A stretch of 64,000 nt of DNA from Devosia sp. Root436 (GCF_001426345.1 NZ_LMEM01000009.1:326540-390539), one strand, 5' to 3'. Shown: positions 38,352 to 49,460, counted from the stretch's first letter. A program made the numbers and translations. Notes: generated from the sequence alone by a model not told the origin.

Positions 38352-38714
38352 ATGTCCCTGCCGCATCCCGACGCCGACCAGATCGCCCTGCCCAATGTGC
38401 TCGCCGCCCTTGGCGACGAAACGCGGCTGGCCATTATCGGCTGCCTGGCCCGATGCGATGCGATGAACGGGCTGGTCTGCGGCCAGTTGGGGGGCCTCAC
38501 CTCCAAGACCAACCTTACCTATCATGTGGCCAAGCTCCGCGAAGCCGGCGTCGTCAATGTGCGACCCGAGGGCACCAAGCGCCGCGTCACCCTGCGCCGC
38601 GACGATCTGGACGCCCGCTTTCCCGGTTTTCTCGATACGGTGATCGCCAGCGCCATCGACCTGCCACTGGTTGACATCACACTCCGGCAATTGCACGAGG
38701 CCGTGCAGGCCTGA
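38352..38714 (+). CDS. ArsR-family winged-helix regulator
   Basis: A 120-residue DNA-binding repressor. The winged helix spans residues 12-85: LPNVLAALGDETRLAIIGCL, then TSKTNLTYHVAKLREAGVVNV (recognition helix) and the wing GTKRRVTLRRDDL. Cysteines are present near residue 36-45 but no clear CxC metal site is seen, so it may sense an organic ligand. It is divergent from the DHA1 exporter and probably represses it and itself. The GNAT gene follows after 14 bp. Confidence 0.85.
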   Translation: MSLPHPDADQIALPNVLAALGDETRLAIIGCLARCDAMNGLVCGQLGGLTSKTNLTYHVAKLREAGVVNVRPEGTKRRVTLRRDDLDARFPGFLDTVIASAIDLPLVDITLRQLHEAVQA

Positions 38715-38728
38715 CCAGGAGGCCGATC

Positions 38729-39196
38729 ATGACGGAACTGACTTTCCGGGACGCGGTTCCCGCCGACATCGCCACGATTGTCGGTCTCAGCTACGCCGGC
38801 GATGCGCGCGGCAAGGATACGCCGCCGCTCGATCCGGCGACCCTGACCGACCCGCGCTACCGCGCAGCTTTCGACGAGATCGCCGCCGATCCCAACCATC
38901 GCCTCATCGTGGCCGAGCGCAATGGCGAGATTGTCGGTACTATCCAGATCAGCTTCATCCCCGGCATGCCCAATTTCGGCATGAAGCGGGGCCTGCTGGA
39001 AAACGTGCATATCCGTGCCGACCAGCGCGGCAGCGGCCTCGGCACCGAAATGGTGACCTGGGCCATCGAGCGCTGCCGCGAGGCCGGGTGCGGGCTGGTG
39101 CAACTGACGTCGAACAAGCTCCGCCTCGATGCGCATCGCTTCTACGAGAAGCTGGGCTTCACCAAGAGCCACGACGGCTTCAAGCTGCGGCTCTAG
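38729..39196 (+). CDS. GNAT-family N-acetyltransferase
   Basis: A 155-residue acetyl-CoA-dependent acetyltransferase. The fold is visible from TFRDAVPADIATIVGLS at the start to the acetyl-CoA loop ADQRGSGLGTEMVTWAI (Q/R-x-x-G-x-G/A, near residue 95) and the end KLRLDAHRFYEKLGFTKSHDGFKL. It sits 14 bp after the ArsR gene and may be cotranscribed. The acceptor is unknown. Confidence 0.88.
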   Translation: MTELTFRDAVPADIATIVGLSYAGDARGKDTPPLDPATLTDPRYRAAFDEIAADPNHRLIVAERNGEIVGTIQISFIPGMPNFGMKRGLLENVHIRADQRGSGLGTEMVTWAIERCREAGCGLVQLTSNKLRLDAHRFYEKLGFTKSHDGFKLRL

Positions 39197-39199
39197 CGT

Positions 39200-40036
39200 T
39201 CACCACAGGCTGTTATTGGTCGCCGGATCGCTGCCCGTCTTGCCGTCGGGGCGGTCGAGACCGGCGATGGTGGCCATGTCATCGCCATCCAACTCGAAGC
39301 CGAAGACGTCAAGATTGGCCTTGATGCGATCGGCGTGGACGGATTTGGGGATGACGATCAGCCCCTGCTGCAAGTGCCAGCGAATGATGACCTGCGCCGG
39401 CATCTTGCCATGCTTGCTCGCAATTCTGGCAATGGTGTCGTTGTCGAGCACTGCGCCGCTGCCCAGCGGGCTGTAGCTCTCGATGGCAATGTCGTGTCGG
39501 GCATGGAATTCCCGCACGTCGCGCTGCTGGAATTCGGGGTGAACTTCGATCTGGTTGACGGCCGGCGGCACACCGCTGTCGCCGATGATGCGTTCGATAT
39601 GCTCGGGCAGAAAATTGGAGACGCCGATGGAGCGGATGCGCCCATCTCGCTGCAACTGCACGAAAGCCTTCCAGGTATCCGAATACCGATCATGCGCCGG
39701 CACCGGCCAGTGGATGAGGAACAGGTCGAGATAATCGAGGCCCAGCCGCTCGAGCGAGCCCATGAAGGACTTGAGCGTCGCATCATAGCCCTGATCGCCC
39801 GTACGAAGCTTGGAGGTGATGAACAGGTCTTCGCGCGGCACCTCGCTGGCGGCAATGGCCTTGCCGACGCCCGCTTCATTGTCGTAGCCCTGCGCCGTGT
39901 CGATGGCCCGGTAACCAGCTTCGATGGCGGTCGCCACCACCTTTGTTACCTTGTCATTATCCACCTGCCACACGCCAAAGCCGAGCTGGGGAATGGTCTT
40001 GCCGTCATTGAGTGCAATGTCTGGAATAGTGGCCAT
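39200..40036 (-). CDS. Aldo/keto reductase
   Basis: A 278-residue NADPH-dependent carbonyl reductase of the AKR5-like group (2,5-diketo-gluconate reductase type). The catalytic tetrad is visible: Asp in AIDTAQGYDNE, Tyr in QGYDNE, Lys in ITSKLRTGDQG and His in LFLIHWPVPAHD. The C-terminal nucleotide site reads VIPKSVHADRIKANLDVF. It converges on the GNAT gene with a 3-bp gap. Physiological substrate unknown. Confidence 0.9.
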   Translation of the reverse strand: MATIPDIALNDGKTIPQLGFGVWQVDNDKVTKVVATAIEAGYRAIDTAQGYDNEAGVGKAIAASEVPREDLFITSKLRTGDQGYDATLKSFMGSLERLGLDYLDLFLIHWPVPAHDRYSDTWKAFVQLQRDGRIRSIGVSNFLPEHIERIIGDSGVPPAVNQIEVHPEFQQRDVREFHARHDIAIESYSPLGSGAVLDNDTIARIASKHGKMPAQVIIRWHLQQGLIVIPKSVHADRIKANLDVFGFELDGDDMATIAGLDRPDGKTGSDPATNNSLW

Positions 40037-40066
40037 CTCGATATCCTGTCAGGTGAAGGGCGGCAG

Positions 40067-40240
40067 CTAAACCAGTATGGCGATGCCCATGAAGGCGAGG
40101 ATGAGGAGCAATGCGATGCCGATAAGCATGATGGCGAAAATGATCTTGGCCAGCGTGGCGGCACCAGCAGCGATGCCGGTAAAGCCCAGACCACCGGCCA
40201 CCAGGGCGACGATTACGAGTATGATGAGCAGTTGAAGCAT
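40067..40240 (-). CDS. DUF1328 small membrane protein
   Basis: A 57-residue, almost wholly hydrophobic protein with two transmembrane helices (LQLLIILVIVALVAGGLGFTG and IIFAIMLIGIALLLILAF). It matches the DUF1328/YtjA family of small membrane proteins found in many proteobacteria; function unknown. It follows no operon partner and lies 30 bp upstream-side of the aldo/keto reductase start. Confidence 0.82.
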   Translation of the reverse strand: MLQLLIILVIVALVAGGLGFTGIAAGAATLAKIIFAIMLIGIALLLILAFMGIAILV

Positions 40241-40333
40241 GACTTGACCCTGGCCGCGTGATTTTGCTTCCCTAACGCATGGCGGCATGGCCCGTTCCCG
40301 TCGCCGATTGATCCATTCGCCCCGGAGGCCGCA

Positions 40334-40639
40334 ATGGCCGACACCAATATCAAGAACCGTACCGAAACCGTGCTGAAGCCAGCGCGACCGCCGCTGCACA
40401 AGGTTATCCTGCTCAATGACGACTTCACCCCGCGCGAATTCGTGGTGCGGTTGCTCAAGGCCGAATTCCGCGTGCCCGAGGCGCAGGCCGGCATCATCAT
40501 GCTGACCGCACATACCAAGGGCGCCTGTGTCGTGGCGGTGTTCACCAGGGAGGTGGCCGAGGAAAAGGCCACGCGCGCCACCGACTCCGCCCGCCAGCAC
40601 GGCTATCCGCTGCTGTTCAGCACCGAGCCGGAGGAATAG
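40334..40639 (+). CDS. clpS: ATP-dependent Clp protease adaptor ClpS
   Basis: A 101-residue adaptor that brings N-degron substrates to the ClpAP protease. The core is typical: HKVILLNDDFTPREFVVRLLK, then the MLTAHTKGACVVAVFTREVAEEKA helix and the hydrophobic pocket residues. It is short at the N-terminus and not followed by clpA, which suggests the ClpS2-type paralogue common in alphaproteobacteria. Confidence 0.88.
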   Translation: MADTNIKNRTETVLKPARPPLHKVILLNDDFTPREFVVRLLKAEFRVPEAQAGIIMLTAHTKGACVVAVFTREVAEEKATRATDSARQHGYPLLFSTEPEE

Positions 40640-40641
40640 GC

Positions 40642-40914
40642 TCAGGCCGTGCCGAAGCGCAGCTTCGACCGCTCCCGGTGCTTGGCGGCTTCGACCTCCC
40701 GATCCTTGGGCGGCGCATTGGTTTCCATCGACTTGAGCAGCTTGCGCACGACCTTTTCGATATCCTCCACCGCCTCGTGAAACGCGGCTTCGTTGACCTT
40801 GGATGGCGCGCTGTAGCCGGAAATCTTGCGCACGAATTGCAAGGCCGCGTCGTGCATCTCGTTGCGCGTGGCGGGCGGCTCGAAATTGAACAATGGCTTG
40901 ATGTTGCGGCACAT
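40642..40914 (-). CDS. DUF2277 protein
   Basis: A 90-residue protein of the DUF2277 family, beginning MCRNIKPLFNFEPPATRNEM, with a C-terminal basic helix. The family is small, widespread and uncharacterised. It lies 62 bp downstream of the GST gene and could be the last gene of the YCII-GST transcript. Confidence 0.82.
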   Translation of the reverse strand: MCRNIKPLFNFEPPATRNEMHDAALQFVRKISGYSAPSKVNEAAFHEAVEDIEKVVRKLLKSMETNAPPKDREVEAAKHRERSKLRFGTA

Positions 40915-40976
40915 GGGGCTTTACTCCGGACTTCGGCGGGAAAGCTACACCCGGTCGATGTTTCCCGCCAAGCCGG

Positions 40977-41591
40977 TCAGTCGATGCCGGCGAAAGGGTC
41001 GCGCCAAGCATCGATGGCATTGAGCCGGTCGTGCCACGCCACGATATTGCGATAGCCTTCCAGCGGGATGCGGCCCGGCTCGGCAAAGGGGAGCGCCGAG
41101 GCCACGCGGAAATCGGCATAGGTCAGGCGATTGCCAACCAGCCACGGGCGGCCGGCCAGCGTCTGGTCGAGAATGGCGGCGAAGCGGTGAAAGTCCTGCT
41201 CTATGCCTGCGACCACAACCGGGTCGGGCGGCCCCATCCAGGACAGGGCGGTGAAATTGTGCCAGACCAGGCCTGCCCCGGCGACAGTGAAGTGATGCGC
41301 GCTCCAGCTCACCCACATCTGGATGTCTTCGGCATGCGCGTCGGGCCAGAAATCGCCACCCGCCAGCCGTGACAGCCGCAGCGCGATGGAATCCGCCTCC
41401 CAGCGCGGCTTGCCGTCTTCCACCAGCAGCGGCGCCAGCGAATTGGGATTGAGCGCCAGGAAGGCGTCACGGTCAGCACCCATCGGCTCATAACGGATGA
41501 ACTCGACCGGCGAAGCCAGATGCCGCGCCACGGCCACCGCGACGCGCGGGTTGATATTGTGCGTGTAGTAGAGCTTGCGGTCGACCATCAC
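40977..41591 (-). CDS. Glutathione S-transferase family protein
   Basis: A 204-residue GST-fold protein. The thioredoxin-like N-domain (LYYTHNINPRVAVAVARHL, then LNPNSLAPLLVEDGKPRWEADSIALRL with the cis-Pro and ES/D-type glutathione contacts) is followed by a helical domain ending WLVGNRLTYADFRVASALPF. The start overlaps the stop of the YCII gene by 4 bp. An ECF-type promoter motif lies upstream of that gene. Substrate unknown. Confidence 0.87.
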   Translation of the reverse strand: MMVDRKLYYTHNINPRVAVAVARHLASPVEFIRYEPMGADRDAFLALNPNSLAPLLVEDGKPRWEADSIALRLSRLAGGDFWPDAHAEDIQMWVSWSAHHFTVAGAGLVWHNFTALSWMGPPDPVVVAGIEQDFHRFAAILDQTLAGRPWLVGNRLTYADFRVASALPFAEPGRIPLEGYRNIVAWHDRLNAIDAWRDPFAGID

Positions 41592-41971
41592 GACCTCCGC
41601 GCGAAAAAGGCCGAACGGTCGAGGCCGGTCCTGCTGTGCCGTTCATCGGCCAGAGGCCGGATTTCCAGCGTCACCAGGCCCTCCAGCGGGCCGGGTGCGG
41701 CGATGGCCACCGCCTCCTCGATGCTGCCGGCCTCGATGAGCATGAAGCCGGCGACGAATTCCTTGGTTTCGGCATAGGGGCCGTCGGTGCGGCCCGATGG
41801 CCGGATCACCACCGCGGTTTCAGGCCCCTGCAGCGGGCTGGCGGCGATGAGCTTGCCCGACGCAAACAGCGCGTGATCCTCTTCGATGCAGGCATCCTTG
41901 ATGGCGATATGCTCGGCCTTGGTCAGCGTATCGGGGCCGGCGCCGGCATAGACGATGCAGAGATATTTCAT
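41588..41971 (-). CDS. YCII-related (DGPF-type) protein
   Basis: A 127-residue ferredoxin-like-fold protein of the YCII family. It begins MKYLCIVYAGAGPDTLT and carries the DGPF-type motif as DGPYAETKEFVAGFMLIEA. Such proteins are regularly controlled by ECF sigma factors of the ECF42 and ECF41 groups. GGAGG lies 8 bases before ATG 41971. It is coupled to the GST gene. Three related genes and an ECF42-type sigma gene lie 20 kb away. Its activity is unknown. Confidence 0.88.
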   Translation of the reverse strand: MKYLCIVYAGAGPDTLTKAEHIAIKDACIEEDHALFASGKLIAASPLQGPETAVVIRPSGRTDGPYAETKEFVAGFMLIEAGSIEEAVAIAAPGPLEGLVTLEIRPLADERHSRTGLDRSAFFARRS

Positions 41972-41998
41972 TCGATTGTCCTCCATCTGATGCAGCTA

Positions 41999-42025
41999 GT
42001 CGGTGGCGGCGGCCCCGGATCGACA
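41999..42025 (-). promoter_or_regulatory. Candidate ECF42-type promoter of YCII-GST operon
   Basis: On the minus strand, TGTCGA (42025-42020) is followed after 17 bp by CGAC (42002-41999), 27 bp before the YCII start. The GTCGA-N17-CGAC spacing is the same as in two motifs next to the sigma-factor operon at 61178 and 61700. Confidence 0.55.
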
Positions 42026-42108
42026 TGATGGAATGAAATTTTCTGCCTGTCTTGCCCATCGCCTCGCGAACGCCGACACTGACACATCGAACTTGTGATG
42101 GTGCTGGA

Positions 42109-43038
42109 ATGGCTTACGGCGTGCATGCCTATGCGGACGACCCCCGCAATGGGGATATCCTGATCGCGGTGAACGACACGCTGAAGCCACGCAAGGAGGC
42201 CGTGGTCTCGGTCTTCGATTCCGGTTTCGTATTGGGCGACGGCGTGTGGGAGGGCCTGCGGCTGCACAAAGGCGGCATCCCCTTCCTGTGGGCGCATCTG
42301 GAACGGCTCTATGAGGGCGCCAAGACGCTGGATTTTTCCGTTGGACTTACACCCGATGCGCTGGTCAAGCGCATCTTTGACTGTCTCGCCGCCAACGGCA
42401 TGAGCGATGGCGTCCATATCCGCCTGATGGTGACGCGCGGCATCAAGGCCACGCCCTACCAGGACCCGCGGGCGACGATCGGGGACGCGACCATCGTCAT
42501 CATCCCCGAATACAAGACGCCCTCGGACAAGCCCGACGGCATCAGCCTCTTCACCTCGACCATCCGCCGCACCGCGCCTGACATGCAGGACCAGAAGCTG
42601 AACAGCCATTCCAAGCTCAACTGCATCCAGGCCTGTATCCAGGCGGCCAAGGCCGGCGCCGACGAAGCGCTGATGCTCGATCCGCAGGGGTTCGTCGCCA
42701 CCTGCAACTCGACGCACTTCTTCATCGTGCGGCGCGGCGAACTCTGGACCTCGACCGGCGACTACTGCCTGGGCGGCATTACGCGCGGGAACATTATCCG
42801 CGTGGCCGAGGAAGCCGGCATTACCGTGCGGCAGAAGAATTTTTCGCTGACCGATGTCTATGGCGCCGACGAGGCTTTCGTCACCGGCACCTTCGCCGGC
42901 CTGACATCCGTGCGGGAAGTCGATGGCCGCCGCATGGGCCATCCGCTGACCGGGCCGGGGCCGATACCGGGCGAGATGACGCTGCGGCTGCAGGCGCTCT
43001 ATCGCGCGCTGATCGAACGGGAGACCTGGCGGCCATGA
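42109..43038 (+). CDS. Class IV aminotransferase (branched-chain/D-amino-acid type)
   Basis: A 309-residue fold-type-IV PLP enzyme. It has SVFDSGFVLGDGVWEGLRLH (the common start motif), the PLP lysine in KLNSHSKLNCIQACIQAAKA, and EALMLDPQGFVATCNSTHFF with the phosphate-binding residues, followed by GITRGNIIRVAEEAGI. It is related to branched-chain and D-alanine aminotransferases and aminodeoxychorismate lyase. A sulfotransferase-like gene overlaps its end by 4 bp. The substrate is uncertain. Confidence 0.87.
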   Translation: MAYGVHAYADDPRNGDILIAVNDTLKPRKEAVVSVFDSGFVLGDGVWEGLRLHKGGIPFLWAHLERLYEGAKTLDFSVGLTPDALVKRIFDCLAANGMSDGVHIRLMVTRGIKATPYQDPRATIGDATIVIIPEYKTPSDKPDGISLFTSTIRRTAPDMQDQKLNSHSKLNCIQACIQAAKAGADEALMLDPQGFVATCNSTHFFIVRRGELWTSTGDYCLGGITRGNIIRVAEEAGITVRQKNFSLTDVYGADEAFVTGTFAGLTSVREVDGRRMGHPLTGPGPIPGEMTLRLQALYRALIERETWRP

Positions 43039-43757
43039 CGCGCCGCATTGCCATGTGGTCGGGGCCGCGCAACCTCTCCACCGCCATGATGCGCGCTTTC
43101 TCGTCGCGGTCGGACTGTGCCGTGAGCGACGAGCCCTTCTATGCCGCCTATCTGGCGGCCACGGGCATCGTCCATCCGATGAATGACGAAGTGCTGGCGA
43201 GCCAGCCCCAGGATCCGCACCGCGTCGCTGCCGACATGCTGGGGCCAGTGCCCGGTGGCAAACCGGTCTGGTACCAGAAGCATATGGCGCACCACATGGT
43301 CGATGGCTTTCCGCTCGACTGGATGGACGGGGTGACCAATGTGTTCCTGCTGCGGCGGCCGGAACGGGTGCTCGCCTCCTATGCGCAGAAGCGCGAGGAT
43401 GTGAGCCTGCGCGATATCGGCTTTGCCGAGCAGGCGGCGCTGTTCGATCGCGTGGCGGACCGGCTGGGCAAGGCGCCGCCGGTGGTGGATTCCGAGGATG
43501 TGCGGCGCGATCCGCGCGGGACGCTATCGGCTTTGTGCGCGGCAATCGATCTGCCGTTTGACGAGGCGATGTTGGCTTGGCCGAAAGGCCAGCACAAGGA
43601 TGACGGCGTCTGGGCACCGCATTGGTATGGGGCGATCTTCGACAGTACAGGCTTCACGCCGCCGGATGAGAAGGTGGTGGAACTGCCGGGGCAGTTGCGT
43701 GATATCGCTGATGAGGCGCGGGTGTTTTATGAGCGGATGGCGGCGTTTAAGGGGTGA
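43035..43757 (+). CDS. Sulfotransferase-like P-loop protein
   Basis: A 240-residue soluble protein with a sulfotransferase fold. The 5'-phosphosulfate loop is MWSGPRNLSTAMMRAFSSR at residues 7-25, and the 3'-phosphate segment is VFLLRRPERVLASYAQKRED near residue 105. No membrane anchor is present. It overlaps the class IV aminotransferase gene by 4 bp, so the two enzymes probably act on related substrates. A sulfated amino or hydroxy acid product is possible, but not shown. Confidence 0.8.
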   Translation: MTRRIAMWSGPRNLSTAMMRAFSSRSDCAVSDEPFYAAYLAATGIVHPMNDEVLASQPQDPHRVAADMLGPVPGGKPVWYQKHMAHHMVDGFPLDWMDGVTNVFLLRRPERVLASYAQKREDVSLRDIGFAEQAALFDRVADRLGKAPPVVDSEDVRRDPRGTLSALCAAIDLPFDEAMLAWPKGQHKDDGVWAPHWYGAIFDSTGFTPPDEKVVELPGQLRDIADEARVFYERMAAFKG

Positions 43758-43856
43758 GCCTACCAGCGCCGGTCCCAAATTCGGCCTGACCCGAGGGTGA
43801 TGGCCAGTGGACAACCAACCCTTCCCCACGCCCGCAAAACCTTCTACCTCTCGCCC

Positions 43857-44960
43857 ATGAGCACCCCCTTCGAAATCTACCTCGTCGCCACGCCCGGCCT
43901 CGAAGCGCCACTTTGCGACGAGGCCCGCGCGGCCGGCTTTGATGCGCGCGTGACCGATGGCGGCGTGGCCTTCATGGGCAGCTGGCCCGATGTGTGGCGG
44001 GCCAATCTCGCCCTGCGCGGGGCGACGCGCGTGCTGGCGCGGGTGGCCAGCTTCCGCGCCATGCATCTGGCGCAGTTGGACAAACGCGCGCGCAAGGTGG
44101 AATGGGCCAGCCTGCTGCGGCCGGACGTGACGGTGACGGTGGAGGCCAGTTGCAAGCGCTCGCGCATCTATCATGCCGGGGCGGCCAGCCAGCGCGTGGC
44201 CAAGGCCATATCGGAGGAGTTGGGCGCGCCTGTCGCCGAGGATGCGGCTTTGCGCGTCATGGTGCGGATCGAAGATGACCTCGTCACCATCAGCCTCGAT
44301 ACAACTGGGGAATCGCTGCACAAGCGCGGCTTCAAGGAGGGCGTGGCCAAGGCGCCGATGCGCGAGACCATGGCGGCGATGTTCCTCCGCCAATGCGGCT
44401 ATGACGGCACCCAGACGGTGCTCGATCCGATGTGCGGCTCGGGCACATTCGTCATCGAAGCCGCCGAAATCGCGCTGGGGCTCAAGCCCGGACGGTCGCG
44501 GGCTTTCGCCTTCGAACACCTGCCCAGCTTCAACCGCAAGGCGTGGGACGCGATGCGCGCCCCGGCCCCGCTGCGCGAAACCACCCTGCGCTTCTACGGC
44601 TCCGACCGCGACCCCGGCGCCATCCGCATGGCACGTGAGAATGCCGAGCGAGCCGGCGTGTCCCATGTGATGCAATTCGAGCAGCAGAGCATCGAAACCC
44701 TGTCACCCCCCAATGGCCCGGCCGGCCTCATCATCATCAACCCGCCCTATGGCACCCGCATCGGCAACAAGGCGCCGCTGCTGGGGCTGTATCGGACCAT
44801 GGGTAGTGTGATCCGCGCGAAATTTGCCGGCTGGCATGTGGGGATCGTCACGACGGACAAAGATTTGGCGAAGGCCACGGGGCTGGGGCTGGAACTGGTG
44901 GAGCCGACCGTGCTGCATGGGGGGCTGCGGGTGGGGCTGTGGCGGAGAAAACAGCCATAA
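43857..44960 (+). CDS. THUMP-domain RNA methyltransferase (RlmL N-terminal type)
   Basis: A 367-residue SAM-dependent methyltransferase. Residues 1-165 are a THUMP-containing RNA-binding part (EIYLVATPGLEAPLCDEARA to VTISLDTTGESLHKRGFKEG). Residues 175-367 are the Rossmann methyltransferase with VLDPMCGSGTFVIEAA (SAM loop) and IIINPPYGTRI (the N-P-P-Y catalytic motif of N2-guanine and N6-adenine enzymes). It resembles the first domain of E. coli RlmL, which makes m2G2445 in 23S rRNA; the target here is inferred. Confidence 0.9.
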   Translation: MSTPFEIYLVATPGLEAPLCDEARAAGFDARVTDGGVAFMGSWPDVWRANLALRGATRVLARVASFRAMHLAQLDKRARKVEWASLLRPDVTVTVEASCKRSRIYHAGAASQRVAKAISEELGAPVAEDAALRVMVRIEDDLVTISLDTTGESLHKRGFKEGVAKAPMRETMAAMFLRQCGYDGTQTVLDPMCGSGTFVIEAAEIALGLKPGRSRAFAFEHLPSFNRKAWDAMRAPAPLRETTLRFYGSDRDPGAIRMARENAERAGVSHVMQFEQQSIETLSPPNGPAGLIIINPPYGTRIGNKAPLLGLYRTMGSVIRAKFAGWHVGIVTTDKDLAKATGLGLELVEPTVLHGGLRVGLWRRKQP

Positions 44961-45022
44961 ACTTATCCCCATGCTTTGCTGTTCGGCGAAAATGATCCTT
45001 CAACGCGGTGAGATCATGAAGC

Positions 45023-45373
45023 ATGATACCAAAATACAATGAGCTCTTAGAGGCAAAGAGCACCTTACTTGACCTCAAGATGCACGTTATTGCAGCTCAG
45101 ATACAATCTGTGCTGCGCAAATATCGACCGGGTCAGCCCAGGGTGCCGGCAGGACAACCCACAGGAGGTCAATGGACGGATGACATTTCTGCCGATGATC
45201 GTATCCACGTTGCCGGCAAATATGATCCCGCTAGAGCCGAAATATGCGACGCGCAGCTCCTGCTCGACGAGGAGCTTTGTAGGATGGCCAAGAGCGCTCT
45301 GTGCTGGTCGCTCTCAATGGACAGGCATGCTGCTTGTATGAAGAACAATTTCATCCCGAAGTTGCGATTTTGA
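45023..45373 (+). CDS. GGQWT-motif protein with C-terminal cysteine-rich domain
   Basis: A 116-residue protein. Residues 8-33 form an amphipathic helix, residues 34-52 hold YRPGQPRVPAGQPTGGQWT, and residues 68-116 carry four cysteines (AEICDAQ, EELCRMAKS, LCWSLS, AACMKNN) in a spacing that suggests two disulfides. Such a modular layout (delivery-like segment, motif, compact effector-like tail) would fit a small secreted toxin, but nothing proves this. GC is about 45% over the first 120 bases, well below the neighbours, indicating recent transfer. A small gene follows after 9 bp. The family is not known to me. Confidence 0.65.
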   Translation: MIPKYNELLEAKSTLLDLKMHVIAAQIQSVLRKYRPGQPRVPAGQPTGGQWTDDISADDRIHVAGKYDPARAEICDAQLLLDEELCRMAKSALCWSLSMDRHAACMKNNFIPKLRF

Positions 45374-45382
45374 GGTGACCTA

Positions 45383-45724
45383 ATGATCGTAGCTCAGCGC
45401 ATACTCATGCTTCGCCTCCAAGCAACGGAGATTGCCGTGCCGATTAGTCTGCACGCGCCCGTTGAAGGGGACCGCTGCTGGGAGTGCAGCTTTACCATTG
45501 GCTGGCCAGAAGGCGAGCGGGCCGCGATAGTGCGAGGCTTCGATGGCGTTCAGGCACTATATCTGGCGATGCAACGCATCTCCGTCGAGCTTTACGGCAG
45601 TGCCCACCATGCCGCCGGAAAACTGCGCTGGGGCAAGCCAGGGGATGGATATGGTTTCCCCATGGCAAAAGCCGGATACCAGGACCTTGTGGGTGAAGAC
45701 CGGATTGCGCAGGTGCCGGACTGA
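45383..45724 (+). CDS. Small protein paired with the GGQWT gene (immunity-like)
   Basis: A 113-residue soluble protein: MIVAQRILMLRLQATEIAVP, then DRCWECSFTIGWPEGE and DGVQALYLAMQRISVELYGS, ending in GYGFPMAKAG. I recall a DUF6968-like family with this W-x-C-x-[YF]-x-I-x-WP-x-G pattern, but cannot check it. It begins 9 bp after the GGQWT gene, the order expected for an immunity partner. Function unknown. Confidence 0.65.
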   Translation: MIVAQRILMLRLQATEIAVPISLHAPVEGDRCWECSFTIGWPEGERAAIVRGFDGVQALYLAMQRISVELYGSAHHAAGKLRWGKPGDGYGFPMAKAGYQDLVGEDRIAQVPD

Positions 45725-45756
45725 GGGCACTGTGGCTTCACGCGCCCCCCCCCATC

Positions 45757-45774
45757 TTCCCGCGCAGGCGGGAA
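45757..45774. repeat. TTCCCGC-GCAG-GCGGGAA palindrome
   Basis: A 7-bp stem and 4-nt loop, with the same arms as the element at 8962-8979. Confidence 0.6.
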
Positions 45775-45822
45775 TCCATTTTAAGTGCTTCGCCTGCCGC
45801 GGATGCGGAGATCTCATGATGG

Positions 45823-45842
45823 ATCCCGGCCTGCGCCGGGAT
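45823..45842. repeat. ATCCCGGC-CTGC-GCCGGGAT palindrome
   Basis: A perfect 8-bp stem and 4-nt loop, with the same arms as the element at 31362-31382. Confidence 0.65.
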
Positions 45843-45931
45843 GACATCGGTGAAAGTGGACAGTCGGGCAGTCGCACCCATTTGGGGTTGGCATTCCCCC
45901 CCATCTCCGCTAGACAGCCCACCTAACCACC

Positions 45932-46039
45932 ATGTCTGAACCTATCGCCGCGCCGCAGCGCTCAGTTGCCGCGTGGTTTGTCGCGGGACAGGTGCTGTCC
46001 GGGCGATTCTCCCTCGCCCCCTGCGTGAAAAACAGTTGA
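45932..46039 (+). CDS. Possible 35-codon leader ORF before carB
   Basis: ATG at 45932 opens MSEPIAAPQRSVAAWF and ends with TGA at 46037-46039, only 9 bases before the carB start. It has no clear ribosome binding site and no run of regulatory codons. It may be a leader peptide coupling to carB, or chance. Confidence 0.3.
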   Translation: MSEPIAAPQRSVAAWFVAGQVLSGRFSLAPCVKNS

Positions 46040-46048
46040 GCGAGCGCC

Positions 46049-49360
<3,312 letters not shown>

Positions 49361-49389
49361 AGGCTCCTGACCTCTCCTACCCCTGGATC

Positions 49390-49460
49390 GTCACCCTTGG
49401 GCGTGACCCGATGGCTCTTCACTTGCGGAGCCATCGTTAAGTACAGCGCCCGCGGGTGAC
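49390..49460. repeat. GTCACCC-type long palindromic element
   Basis: GTCACCC at the left end pairs with GGGTGAC at the right end, with GATGGCTC and GAGCCATC as an inner stem. It is related to 31424-31452 and 63741-63825. Confidence 0.55.

Larger units (their letters stand above)
45725..46048. other. Intergenic region with two palindromes before carB
   Basis: 324 bp. It contains TTCCCGC..GCGGGAA (45757-45774) and ATCCCGGC..GCCGGGAT (45823-45842), then a possible 35-codon ORF (45932-46039) immediately before carB. No other gene is seen. Confidence 0.6.
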
